A DNA stretch of 64,000 nucleotides from Linyphia triangularis. Taxonomy: Eukaryota; Arthropoda; Arachnida; Araneae; Linyphiidae. The notes beneath the pieces were generated by a model. The model ran no database searches. It was not told where the DNA came from and saw nothing but the letters and a program-made list of their open reading frames with translations. This document shows, one piece after another, positions 35,216 to 45,515 of the stretch (position 1 is its first letter; each line of letters begins with the position of its first letter). The position numbers and the translations under genes were made by a program. Location: NCBI GenBank assembly GCA_963978545.1, contig OZ021724.1, positions 28,509,933 to 28,573,932 on the forward strand, given 5' to 3'.

Positions 35216-38136
35216 CTTCAAAAAGCAACTCGTTTTTGTTGGAAATGTCTTTCCCAAATCAAGAATGGTTAGTTTAAGCTTAGTTCAGCTTGTTAAACAT
35301 GATAATTCTAATTTATTTCATTAACGATGCTATTATTCTATTATTGATAAGATAAGGAGATGCTTTTTCGTGAGTAAAACTTTTTATGTTGACAATTTAA
35401 TTAGTGGGGAATTATTCGGAACTACTTGGAATTATGAGGGCTATTCCAAAGCATTAATTGATGAACGCAAACAATGCGAGTTTAGGTTTGTGTAGCAATC
35501 GTCGATACTAGCCTTGCAATGAACTTTTAGCTAGCAAAGTGAGAGTCAAAAGATGGGACCTATACATAATGGCGAATCTACGCAACGCGAGGCCACGCAG
35601 CTTGTTATAAATATCATTCATCCTATTTGTTAATCTTGTTTTTATTATGGCACTTTATTGAGGGAAGAGAGCCATATCTCAACAAATTTTGTGTTAAAAT
35701 GTTCTGGCCCACCTGATGGCTGTGGGGTTAGCGCTCTGGCCTCGCATGCTAAAGGTTTCTGAGTTAGGAATGGAAGTACGTTGTGCTTCAGAATCCATGT
35801 TAAGTTGTAGGTCCTGGCTTGATTAGATGTTATTGAGCATAAAAATAGGCAAGATATGTCGTTGAGCGTACAAACCAATCATGTTACAATGTTCTGACTA
35901 AATCTATACTATAAAAAGGGGGTGGGTTCTTCATATTATTTTTTAGTTTTACCGTTGTAGGTTTTGAATATCCGTCTTTTTAGAAGAAACAACATTGCTT
36001 TATAATCGACATGCTTAGCAATTTTTTTTTTAATATCCTCAGGACATTCCAATAAAGAGTAAAGATTTTGATCACCATATGTCCCCTCGTAAAAGGTGGG
36101 AGGGAGTGCAACAATGTTTTCCATCTTACAATGTCCATTATAATGTACTTCCATCTTATGATTCGAGAGACTCTTGCGATCTGTTTACACAAGTTGAGAC
36201 CAAACTAAAACTAACAGTGGGGGGGGGGGGGGGGGGAAAGTTTTACCACTAGAAAAAGAGGGAAAAAATCTATAATTTTTTTTTTCGACGACAAATATGG
36301 ACAAGTAGTTGAAGCCACAAATCTATAACTTTTGGATAGTGTATAAGCAGTTTTTACTCGACAAACAGATAGTTCCAGTTAAATAGCTGCCATACTGTTC
36401 CCAATAATGCAAAATAAACCAAGCCAACCAAGGCTGTTGCCCTTGGTTACCAACAAATCATAATGTTTGTTAGACAGTTGTTAATACAAATTACTATGGG
36501 TTTTGTGAAGCCATCTCCAGCAGTAACTTATTATTAAAGCATGCACTCTCTGGAAGTTGCAGATCAGTGACGGTTAACCGTATAATTGTCACACGCTCGG
36601 AGGCGCAACCAGAAATTTTTTGGGGGAGGGGTTTTCAGTAAAGCAATAAGTTTACTTCGGTATTTCTCTATAAAAACAATGTCTATGCTAAACTTTCTCA
36701 TCACATATTTGTCACATATCATCAGTATTTTTGCAGTTTCTTAATATGTCACCTACATATGCCAAAATATAAAAACAGTTTTTGTCCGGTATTCGAGTGA
36801 TACAGAGCACCTTAAAGTGGAACCACTTTTATCTAGATCAAGTATTATCTATATGATCTAGATTATAGATAAATATAAAATTATTGTTGTTTATTCAAAT
36901 TCAATTAGAGAAGTAGTACAATTTTTAAACAAACGAACTCCAATATCAAATCAAACTGATTTTATTTAGATTTTTATAGCTCTTGATATACAAAAGGTTA
37001 TGCACTGACTATTACAACATTTAGAAAATGAAAACATCTATATTTTTACATTTTTTTTTAAATAACAGTTTATATTATACCTATGTAGGTAACAAATAAT
37101 CCATAAAGATTTTTTATGCTATAATATTTAAAAATCCGTTGTTTATTTCAAAGTTCTTAGACTTATAGCTTCTTTTGGGTAGCACAGTTGGCTTTCTCGA
37201 ATGAAGGTAAATTAAAAGTAAATTGATCCTAGGGGGTCCTGACATTAAAAACTCTCCTGGGTGCACGCCTGGTCCAACTCAAAATTGTATATTTTTACTG
37301 AATAAACTTAGGTAAGATGGTGATGGTTCTTAATCTACTTCATATTTAACAGAAATCTAATTAATCTTTTATCCTCAAATTTAAGAGTTAAGTAATCGTT
37401 TGGTTAAAAGGTGGCTCTTCCATCACTTTTGGATACTTGACCTCATCATACGATACTAGAACGTAGTTATTAGCTATCGTTTGAATACCAAGGACAGTAG
37501 GAAATCTCTCACAGGTCCATACCCACATCCTTAACGAAATCTGCACAGTTTAGGCTTATTTTGGCTTAAAGGTTCGATCTCTACCAAACATATATGTTCG
37601 TATCATGATGATATGTTTGTGGCATTCAAAAGAAAATGGAAATAACTTTCTAAGATGGAAATAACTAAACCAATTTCAGCAGTTTTATTTAAAAAAAAAA
37701 TCACAAAAGCTTGGAAAGTGAAAATACAGAATCGGCTTTGGATTTATACTACATAATCTGCAATACATTTTATTTACCATAGAAAACACACAGTTTTATG
37801 TAATTCTGCTAATGCTATCGATACCTTCAAATTGATATTTTGCACATATCTGTAGCACTGGTTTAAATAATTTCGAATTGACATTCGGTTCCCATTTCGA
37901 GCACTACAAGTTGAATACTTCTACGAAAACTATTCTAGACGAGACTTTTTACTTTTAATTACCCATATGTTAACATAGGGTAAGAAAAGTATTATTTTCG
38001 GTCAACAAAAATTTTGTTTGTTGTGAAATTGAGGAACAACTGAACCAGTATGAGTCCGAGCAATGTCATTCACTTCAGTTAGTATTACATAAAAATATAA
38101 TTAAAAAATATATGCAACAGTAATATTTATATCCAC
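35216..38136. other. Spacer between promoter of copy 4 and end of copy 5
   Basis: No gene recognised. A poly-G run is at about 36219-36236. A GC-richer patch at about 35690-35830 looks weakly tRNA-like but lacks a good B box. Confidence 0.45.
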
Positions 38137-38733
38137 TCAAATATTATTAAGTTGCACGGTATTCCATATTTGTGGAAAGTCAGGGTCTCTTTCAAACATT
38201 TGGTTTGAAATGGTATGTTTGTATATGGATACACGCTTTTTGCCTAAGTAACGATAATTTTTCACTGCACTATCTTGATCAGTTTTGTAAAACATATCAT
38301 CTGAATATTGATACACATTTCGAATAGCATCGGCTGCCTTTTTAACGAGATATTTATCAAATTTATCTCCTGTAATACAGCAAATAACTCCAAGGGAGTG
38401 TCTCGGGTTTGCTCGGTATTCATTTATCCAGGCTGAGGTGCTGGGATTCCAGGCAGTAGAACAACTTGCACTGATGAGGCCACTGACGCTACTGGAGTTG
38501 TTTTCTACAAGCTTCTTGATGAACTGCCACGCGTAGTCGTGACGTGTGATTCCCCTCGTTGGTGACAGACATAAGCAGTCATTGAAGATCATCCATTTAC
38601 CCCATTGCAAATCTAGGAACCTCCTTCTGCACTTTATGGCATCAAAGTCAGATGAATAAGCAAAAATCCATGGTACATTTACCTCCCTGGATGGTATGAT
38701 AGGATCCAGAGGAAAAAATCTCTTGCCGTCCAT
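38137..38733 (-). CDS. Bles03/DUF1917-like protein, array copy 5
   Basis: Single coding exon of 198 residues. The frame is open for 58 further codons upstream, but I start at the ATG at 38733 (MDGKRFFPLDPIIPSR) because all paralogs align here. A splice acceptor (tacaatttatag) ends at 38739, five bases upstream, and the upstream peptide resembles nothing in the family. Landmarks: WGKWMIFNDC, RHDYAWQFIKKLVENN, CSTAWNPS followed by AWINEY, GVICCITGDKFD, VKKAADAIRNVY, YKTDQDS and VSIYKHTISNQMFERDP. Two usually fixed positions differ: VICCYT is VICCIT, and DT-AGKY is DS-VKNY. Copy 6 is the nearest relative and shares the extended WNPS-AWINEY loop. Confidence 0.81.
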   Translation of the reverse strand: MDGKRFFPLDPIIPSREVNVPWIFAYSSDFDAIKCRRRFLDLQWGKWMIFNDCLCLSPTRGITRHDYAWQFIKKLVENNSSSVSGLISASCSTAWNPSTSAWINEYRANPRHSLGVICCITGDKFDKYLVKKAADAIRNVYQYSDDMFYKTDQDSAVKNYRYLGKKRVSIYKHTISNQMFERDPDFPQIWNTVQLNNI

Positions 38734-39589
38734 GAACTCTATAAATTGTATGATAACATAAAAATTTGATTTTACAGTGTTTGGAATAAAAATAAATCTA
38801 TCTGTATTAAAAAAAAAGTTAGGAATCGAATTTTGTGTCACGTGTATCTCAATTTCTGGTGCAAGGAGAACTGTGAAATTTGAAACATAAGTAGTTTCTG
38901 CATTCATTTAGTTTCAAAATAATTTTTTTTTTTTTGAATTGTAAATTAGTTTTTTTTTTAAATTAAATTTTAAAATTTGGCCTTAATGGTAATCCAATAT
39001 GACAAACTTTCCCCCCTACTCTTCTTTCGCAATAACTACTCGAAATATTTACTTTTTCAATTGAAAAAAATTTGGTTCGAATCTTTAAAATCTCCTCTAG
39101 CAGATGGAATTAAAAATTTCGTTGAATGATAAAAAAATCTATTAGATATATCATGTTTTAGATAGCACTACACCCCATTTTTTCTGCCTTCTTCCTCCTT
39201 CAAAACGAGAATTCCCCGTTTTTTGGCCTTTGCGTGTGTGCGGGTGGGGGAATTATGACGTAATTTTTATATCTTATCATGCATAAATTCCAAGTACGAT
39301 GTATAATGCTCATTAATATTTTTAATTGACTTTCTGCTAAAGAACTGATTAACAGCATTTACTTGGTTGATTTTTTAATTAGTTTTTTTAACTACACATT
39401 TCAAAACTTTGCATAATCTAGCATTATTGTTTATGTCCTTTTGTTCTTTTGTATTTTTTAATCGGCAACGTTCAGTTATTTTGGCCATCTACCTACAACG
39501 TGTTGTTTTAAGTTTTGGGAAGAATATTCCAGAATTTCGTTCTACTAACAAAAATGTGCAATGGGGTCTTTTATTTGGCTTTTTAGATA

Positions 39590-41100
39590 ACAATAGTTTT
39601 TGTGTGAATGTTAATTATGAATTTTATGACTATGGTTTTTGTGTAAATTCTATTGTTAATTATGATTTCTTTTTATTCAAGTGTGAAAATCTTTTTCTAT
39701 TGTTTAATTGTGCAAAATTGGCCTTAGGAGAGGGGGGTGGGGTCAATTTATCAGTGGCCACCTTGTTCCATTTTCAGGTAAGAATAGTGTGATTTCTCAA
39801 CAGTTTTGTTTTTGTGCGACTTCTATGGTTAATTAGGATTTTTTATTGAATTGATGCCTTTGGTTTGCATTCCCCCTCCCACCACCCAATATTCTTAGTG
39901 CTTCTGTACCAATATTTCTTCGGCGTTTCTTTTATGATTCTTGTTTTTGTTTGAACGATAATTATTCTTGTTTTATTTAACGATTGCGGTAAAAGGCCAA
40001 TATTTCTTTTTGGTTTTTGTATTAATTCTATTCTTTATTATGAATTTTTCAGTTGTAATTAATCGGGGTGTCTACACATCGGAAAAAGTTATGGAAATTA
40101 GAAAAAAATTTCCTTCAAATCAGGGAATTTTTTCGAATTCCTCAATGTTGTGGCAATTCTGATTATGAATTTTTATTATTCGAGAGTTAAATATTTTTTT
40201 TCTCTTGTTTAATTGTTGTGCGTGCAAAATTGGCCTGTGTGTGGGGGGAGGGAAATAATGCTAAACTATCTGGTAACAGTTAAAGACATAAAAATGATTT
40301 TCAAATTTGTCATTAATATTTTTTGATAAACACAAGGTCTTCAATTGATTGAGGTAGTGCAAATGGGATCTAATATTTGTATTTTTAGATTACAATGGTT
40401 TTCGTGTGAATGTTATTTATGAATTTTTATTATTCAAAAACGAAAATCTTTTTCACATGCGTCGTTCTTTTGTGTAAATTCTATTGTTAATTATTATTTC
40501 TTTTTATTCAAGTGTGAAAATCTTTTTCTATTGTTTCAATGTGCAAAATTGGCCCTTTAGGGGGGGGGGGTCAGTTTATCAGTAGCCCCCTTGTTGTGCT
40601 CAGGTAAGAATAGTGTGATTTCTCAACAGTTTTGTTTTTGTGTGACTTCTATTGTTAATTAGAATTTTTTATTGAATTGATGCCTTTGGTTTGCTGGTTT
40701 GCATTCTTTCCCTCCCAATGTTCTTAGTGCTTCTGTACCAATATTCCTTTGGCGTTTCTTTTTTGATTTTTGTGTTTGTTTGAACGATAATTTTTCTTGT
40801 TTTATTTAACGGTTGCGGTTAAAGGTCAATATTTCTTTTTGGTTTTTGTGTTAATTCTATTCTTTATTATGAATTTTTCAGGCGTAGCCCCCAACGGTTG
40901 TATTTTATCCGGGTGTCTACACATCGGAAAAAGTTGTGGAAATTAGAAAAAATCTCCCGTGAACTCAGGGAATTTTTTAGAATTCCTCAATGTTGGGGCA
41001 ACCCTGATCATGAATTCTTATTATTCGAGAGTGAAAATATTTGTCACTTGTTTTCTTATTGTACGTGTAAAATGTGCATATGGGGAAGGGGAGGAGGGAA
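39590..41100 (+). repeat. Tandem duplication, about 830-bp unit
   Basis: A segment at about 39590-40260 recurs at about 40385-41100. Matching landmarks: gtgtgatttctcaacagttttg at 39787 and 40614, and gggtgtctacacatcggaaaaag at 40067 and 40911 (offset 827-844). The apparent frames in it are low-complexity and not conserved between units. Lies in the intron of gene copy 5. Confidence 0.75.
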
Positions 41101-41296
41101 TAATGTTCGGGGGTTGGCGAGCGTTAGAGAGCACGGGCGGGGACCCCTAGTGCTTTAAAATAATTAGTGTAACTGTTATAAACTTTTTAAATTAATTTTA
41201 AACTGTGTTTGCTAAAAATATATTTACTTTTTGCAAACTTATTTAGTTAAATTATTTCAATTCAATAAAAAAGAATCAATAAAATCAATTAATTCA

Positions 41297-41340
41297 ATAA
41301 AAAAGAATCATATTACTTTCGTAATATGATTCTTTTTTAT
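41297..41340. repeat. Perfect hairpin, 20-bp stem, 4-base loop
   Basis: Arms 41297-41316 and 41321-41340 are exact inverses (ataaaaaagaatcatattac), with loop tttc. A partial direct copy of the left arm lies about 25 bases upstream. Confidence 0.9.
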
Positions 41341-42211
41341 GAAATTTCCATTTGTGAATAGTAAATTTTCTAAAAAAAATTTTTCAACAAAATAGCATTT
41401 TAAACTCAGCTACTATCTTTTTACATTTCAATTTATATCTTAGATTCAGAAATTTATAATTTTTGCAAAACTTTAAAAATTAAAAATTAGGAATTATATC
41501 TAAATTGGTTGCTTATAAGTTGAGATTCGTTTAATATTTTAAGTTCAATTCAGAAGCATAAGAGAAGCATCTTTTCAAAGAACAAACATTTAACAATAAT
41601 TGAAATGCAAGTGCATTGAAATATCGATAAGAGTGAAACTTAATTCAAAATTATGTTCTATATTCATTGAAAAATTGAAACGAACGTATAACTTAAAAAA
41701 ATTTACTCAACGAATTTTTTTAAAACACATTTTAGTCATGATTTTTCTTTCTTTTTTACTTTCTTTGTTAGAATTATTATCTCAAAATATATTTTTGAAT
41801 ATTTTCTCGAATATTTTTTACAAACATTTTCACTTTATCCTAAAAGCATTCATAAAACTTTTAACCAACAAGTTCTAATTCTGAAATAAGATTTTGCTAT
41901 GTTATAAAGTTAGTTATCATATATAACTCTTAACTGAATATTACACAAAAATGCAAACAAAGTATTCTTTATAGAAATATATCAAATACTTACACTATTC
42001 AGAAAAAATTCACTACACTTTCTTAATTGAATTGCGTTAATTTAGAATGGTGTTATCTAATAAATTGAATTGAGGAATACAGACGGTTTTCAGCAAATTA
42101 AAAAAAAAATTAAAAATCAGGAAATGATTGTATAACAATGGGAATCAATATTTCTTCATATATTCAGTTCTCAATAGACTTAGACAACAGGCGATCGAAA
42201 ATCACCAGATG

Positions 42212-42390
42212 TTTGGTTGTTTTCAGATTATCTGGCACCGTCAGCAACACGAGGGCTATAATGCGCCGAAACATTCGTCATTTGACAAGCCAACATACAT
42301 TTACAAACACCCCATGCTTTACACGGGACTCGAACTCGCAACCTCGCGGTCTAGTAGCTAGCACGCTAACCTCTATACCGTTTGATCGGC
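42212..42390 (-). mobile_element. tRNA-derived SINE, copy 6
   Basis: Full-length copy in the long intron of gene copy 5. It has a 13-bp perfect duplication, aaatcaccagatg (42199-42211 and 42391-42403). Confidence 0.88.
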
Positions 42391-43412
42391 AAATCACCAG
42401 ATGCAAAATTCAGATATAACAAATCAAAAAAAGAACAGACAAACAAAAGAATCGCGCATTATTACAACGCAAAATAGTTTCAAAATGGTAAAGCCAGGGA
42501 GAAGGTGTAATATATCGCCCACCTCCCCCAAGCAGCGTTAGTGCAGTGACAATTCTTAAACGGTAATGGAAATGCATCCCACTAATTTTTTTACTAGTAA
42601 AATCTACAATTTGTAAAATCGTTCAAATATTAGAAATAAACGAAATTAAGTTAGTTAGAAACGTTAATAGAAAAAGTTATTAGATGTAAAATAAAACCGC
42701 AGTTTTTTAAATTTCAAAACAACAATTGAGAATTATCTTAAATAAAAACATATAAAATAATATTTTTAATTCATATATTGTGTATATGAATTTCATACCG
42801 TATTTTCATTTACATATTTCTTTGTATTCCCCAGAACTGATCATGAAAAAAAAAAAAAAAAGGACAATTTGGAATTTATCTGCCCAGTGTTCCGTACCCA
42901 AACACTGAGTACGTGATTCTTCGCACGTAACCGCTTTTTTAAACAAACACCATTATTAATCTATCTTCAGTTTCTTAATTTTCTTCCTGTGCCCATTTAA
43001 AATTATAATTTTTTTTCTGTTTTAGGATTTTTTAAGAAATAGCTGTGGAATAAAGCTCGTTTATATCACCCGACCAATTTCCACATATATGCTTTTAATA
43101 TTTGGAAAAATTGACTTCGAAATGATTTTTATAAGCTTTTCGTAATTTATCCTAGAAATGAGAAACATTAAAAGTTTTAAAAACAAAAATTCAATCACTA
43201 AAAACTAATAATTTTTTTGTATTTTTTATTTTTGCTCATCTACTAAAAAAAATTCAAATTACATGCGACAGTTTTCTTTTCCTACACAAATCCTGATACT
43301 TGAATAATACACTCTTTGGCCTTGAGTTGAATTCTAAATACGCATTGGATTCTGAAAAATTCAAACTGAAACTTTCTTTGTTGCGTTTCACTCACCAATT
43401 CTGGATTAATTT

Positions 43413-43637
43413 TTAACCTTTAACTGCTGTAAGTGGTCTGACAGACCGCGAGTCATTTTTTGTGGAATGCTTCCACCCCCTAAAATATCTCATCTTTGAC
43501 TTTTATATTAATTTTTCTGATACTATGTTTCTTAAACTTTAAACTGATGTTCACAAATTTGTGTGGAGCAGTATGGACCATGTGTTGCTCTTGCGCCAAA
43601 AACGTCAAACCACCCAACCACAGCAGTTAAAGGTTAA
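43413..43637. mobile_element. piggyBac-like MITE, TTAA flanked
   Basis: It starts TTAACCTTTAACTGCTG and ends with the exact inverse CAGCAGTTAAAGGTTAA. TTAA followed by CC(Y)TTTAACTGC-type ends, plus an internal short palindrome (GGTCTGACAGACC), is the usual form of piggyBac-like non-autonomous elements. Length 225 bp, no coding. Confidence 0.65.
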
Positions 43638-44212
43638 ACTAGAAAATAAGTAAAGGTACTGAAAATAATTAACTAGTTAAAGTAAAAAGTTACTTTGAAA
43701 AAAGACTAACTAGTCAAGTACAGAGCAACTAAAAAAAAAATATCCACGAACACTAGTTACTATCCAAGTTTGAATGGTATACATTATTCGATGTTTTCAG
43801 CGTATGTAGAAATAAGGCAGTAGACACAGGTTGCACGCCATCATATCCCTTTTGACCACCACAGGACTGAACATAACAACACAAATCCTGTTAGGTGTTG
43901 CAACTCAAATTACCAAGCAACACTGACTATGCAGAAGAATGTTCAATAGTGCAACTATGAGCAATGTAGGAATTAAAATAATAAATTGTGTTTGCCTTCT
44001 CTCTTGGTATGTTTTGACACATCTAAAGGTCAAGCTCTTTCAAATGACACCTTGATTATACATATAGCTTAAGTAGTTTGAAGCCGAAAAGTCGTTGCTT
44101 ACCGAAATACAGCTTAATTCAGGCGGTACGGAAGATAAATATTGTTTTAAATATAACTATCTATTAAAAAAATATCGTTCAAAGAAGGTTTATTCCAGAC
44201 ATTGGTAGGAGA

Positions 44213-44213
<1 letters not shown>

Positions 44214-44263
<50 letters not shown>

Positions 44264-44362
44264 ATTAATAAATTAATTATATATATAATTAAAATTAATA
44301 ATAATAATATAGATTAATAATAAATTAATAATAATTAAATTAATAATAATAATAATAAGATT

Positions 44363-44429
<67 letters not shown>

Positions 44430-44460
44430 ATTAATAAATTAATAATTTATTACTTATATG
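44214..44460. repeat. Two (AT)n tracts with TAA-rich spacer
   Basis: Pure AT dinucleotide tracts at 44214-44257 and 44367-44426 enclose irregular taataat repeats. Both tracts are followed by the same gtgattaataaattaat sequence, which suggests local duplication. Confidence 0.92.
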
Positions 44461-44797
44461 TTTATTCCTCACCTACTAAGGATAATAATTACAATTGAAT
44501 TGAGAACTGTTATTATTTGAGACCTTCAAAATATCTGTGGAATTTTCCAAACAAAAAATTAAACAAATAGAATTTTCATACATAGGGGCTTTTAATAAAT
44601 AAGTAAATTATATTTTTAATCACTGGCAAATGTGATCAATAATGGTAACTTATAGAAAAGACTTCAGAATTCAAACTAAACGGCTTGGCAGTTGTATTTG
44701 GTTACATCTATGAATGATTTTATTAACTTTAATATAAATAAGTTAATACTAAAATTGTCAAGAACTGCTATTAATGATAAATATAAAGCAAGTTTAC

Positions 44798-44900
44798 CTG
44801 CTATCGGATGCCACGCAATTTTTCTTTAATTGTATCTATTGTAGCAAAATGCTTTCAAGAAAATGGCAGCATCACGAATCTTTATCAATCAGGAAAAAAG
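44798..44900 (-). other. Non-coding first exon of gene copy 5 (proposed)
   Basis: A minus-strand donor (agcag then GTAAACTTGC) ends the exon at 44798. It resembles the donor of copy 4 (GTAAGTTTGC) and that of copy 6 (GTAAACTTAG). The 5' end is a guess from the TATA-like sequence at 44920-44930. The only ATG in the exon opens a five-codon frame that stops at once. It would splice to the acceptor at 38739 across about 6 kb. Confidence 0.45.
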
Positions 44901-44917
44901 AAATTATTTAGTCAGGG

Positions 44918-45120
44918 AGAAATATATTTCTTCCTGAGAATTACTTCTACTTCTGTTATCATTATTTCTGTCCTTTAACAAAATAACATAAATATCTTTT
45001 AAAAAGTTTCGGTTCGCAAATGCATTTAAGATTAGTCTTATCTTGCTATGAGTTTTTATCACGAAAACTGACCTCTGTCACATTCGTAGCTAAACATTCC
45101 GATATCAATTCTTAGATAAT
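44918..45120 (-). promoter_or_regulatory. Promoter of gene copy 5, paralogous to those of copies 4 and 6
   Basis: It contains GATATCAATT (45101-45110), AGATAAGA on the minus strand (45036-45043) and a weak AATATATT TATA-like box (44920-44930). It shares a 15-base exact stretch (minus strand of gtttcggttcgcaaa, about 45006-45020) and an extended imperfect match with the copy 6 promoter. Confidence 0.45.
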
Positions 45121-45204
45121 AAGTACCTAGAAAAACAATGCTCCATGGCTCGAAAGGTTAACTTAATTTTTAATAGACATATAACTTTTCGTTCAAGCTT
45201 CTGT

Positions 45205-45515
45205 TGTTGTTGTTTCTTATTCCACTTGATCTAGACCAAGTCCAAGAGACCGTACGCCCAAAGAAAGTCTCGAACCAGCGCAGGGTTTTTAAAGAGATCG
45301 CTCTTCTCCAAATCCAAACAGGAAAGCAGATGGTCCGGTGAAGCTTGATGGGAAACACACTTGAGGCACATAGGGTACTCCTTTTGTCCCTGAACATATG
45401 CAAGTGTGCGAGTATGTCCGGTGATGAGTCTAGTGATGGTGGTTTGTAATTTCCTGTCGCCCTTCAGCTCCAGGGCAGCCCCAGGACGTTTTTGTTCATA
45501 CCAGTCAAGCTTCTG
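45205..45515 (-). pseudogene. 5'-truncated LINE ORF2 C-terminus (Jockey-like)
   Basis: A clean 94-codon minus-strand frame (45231-45515) reads KLDWYEQKRPGAALELKG, TTITRLITGHTRTLAYV, then a cysteine/histidine motif C-x2-C-x8-H-x3-C (CLKCVSHQASPDHLLSC) and WAYGLLDLV before a TAG. After the stop comes an (AAC)n tail. This is the typical 3' end of a Jockey-type LINE in arthropods; everything 5' is missing. It lies close to the promoter of gene copy 5. Confidence 0.7.

Noticed and set aside
35690..35830. Second tRNA-like SINE
   Set aside because: A box-like gttagcgctctgg and a codon-stem-like tcgcatgc are present, but no acceptable B box, tail or target duplication.
38734..38907. N-terminal extension of copy 5 by 58 residues
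   Set aside because: It crosses a splice acceptor, resembles no paralog, and family members all begin at the downstream ATG.
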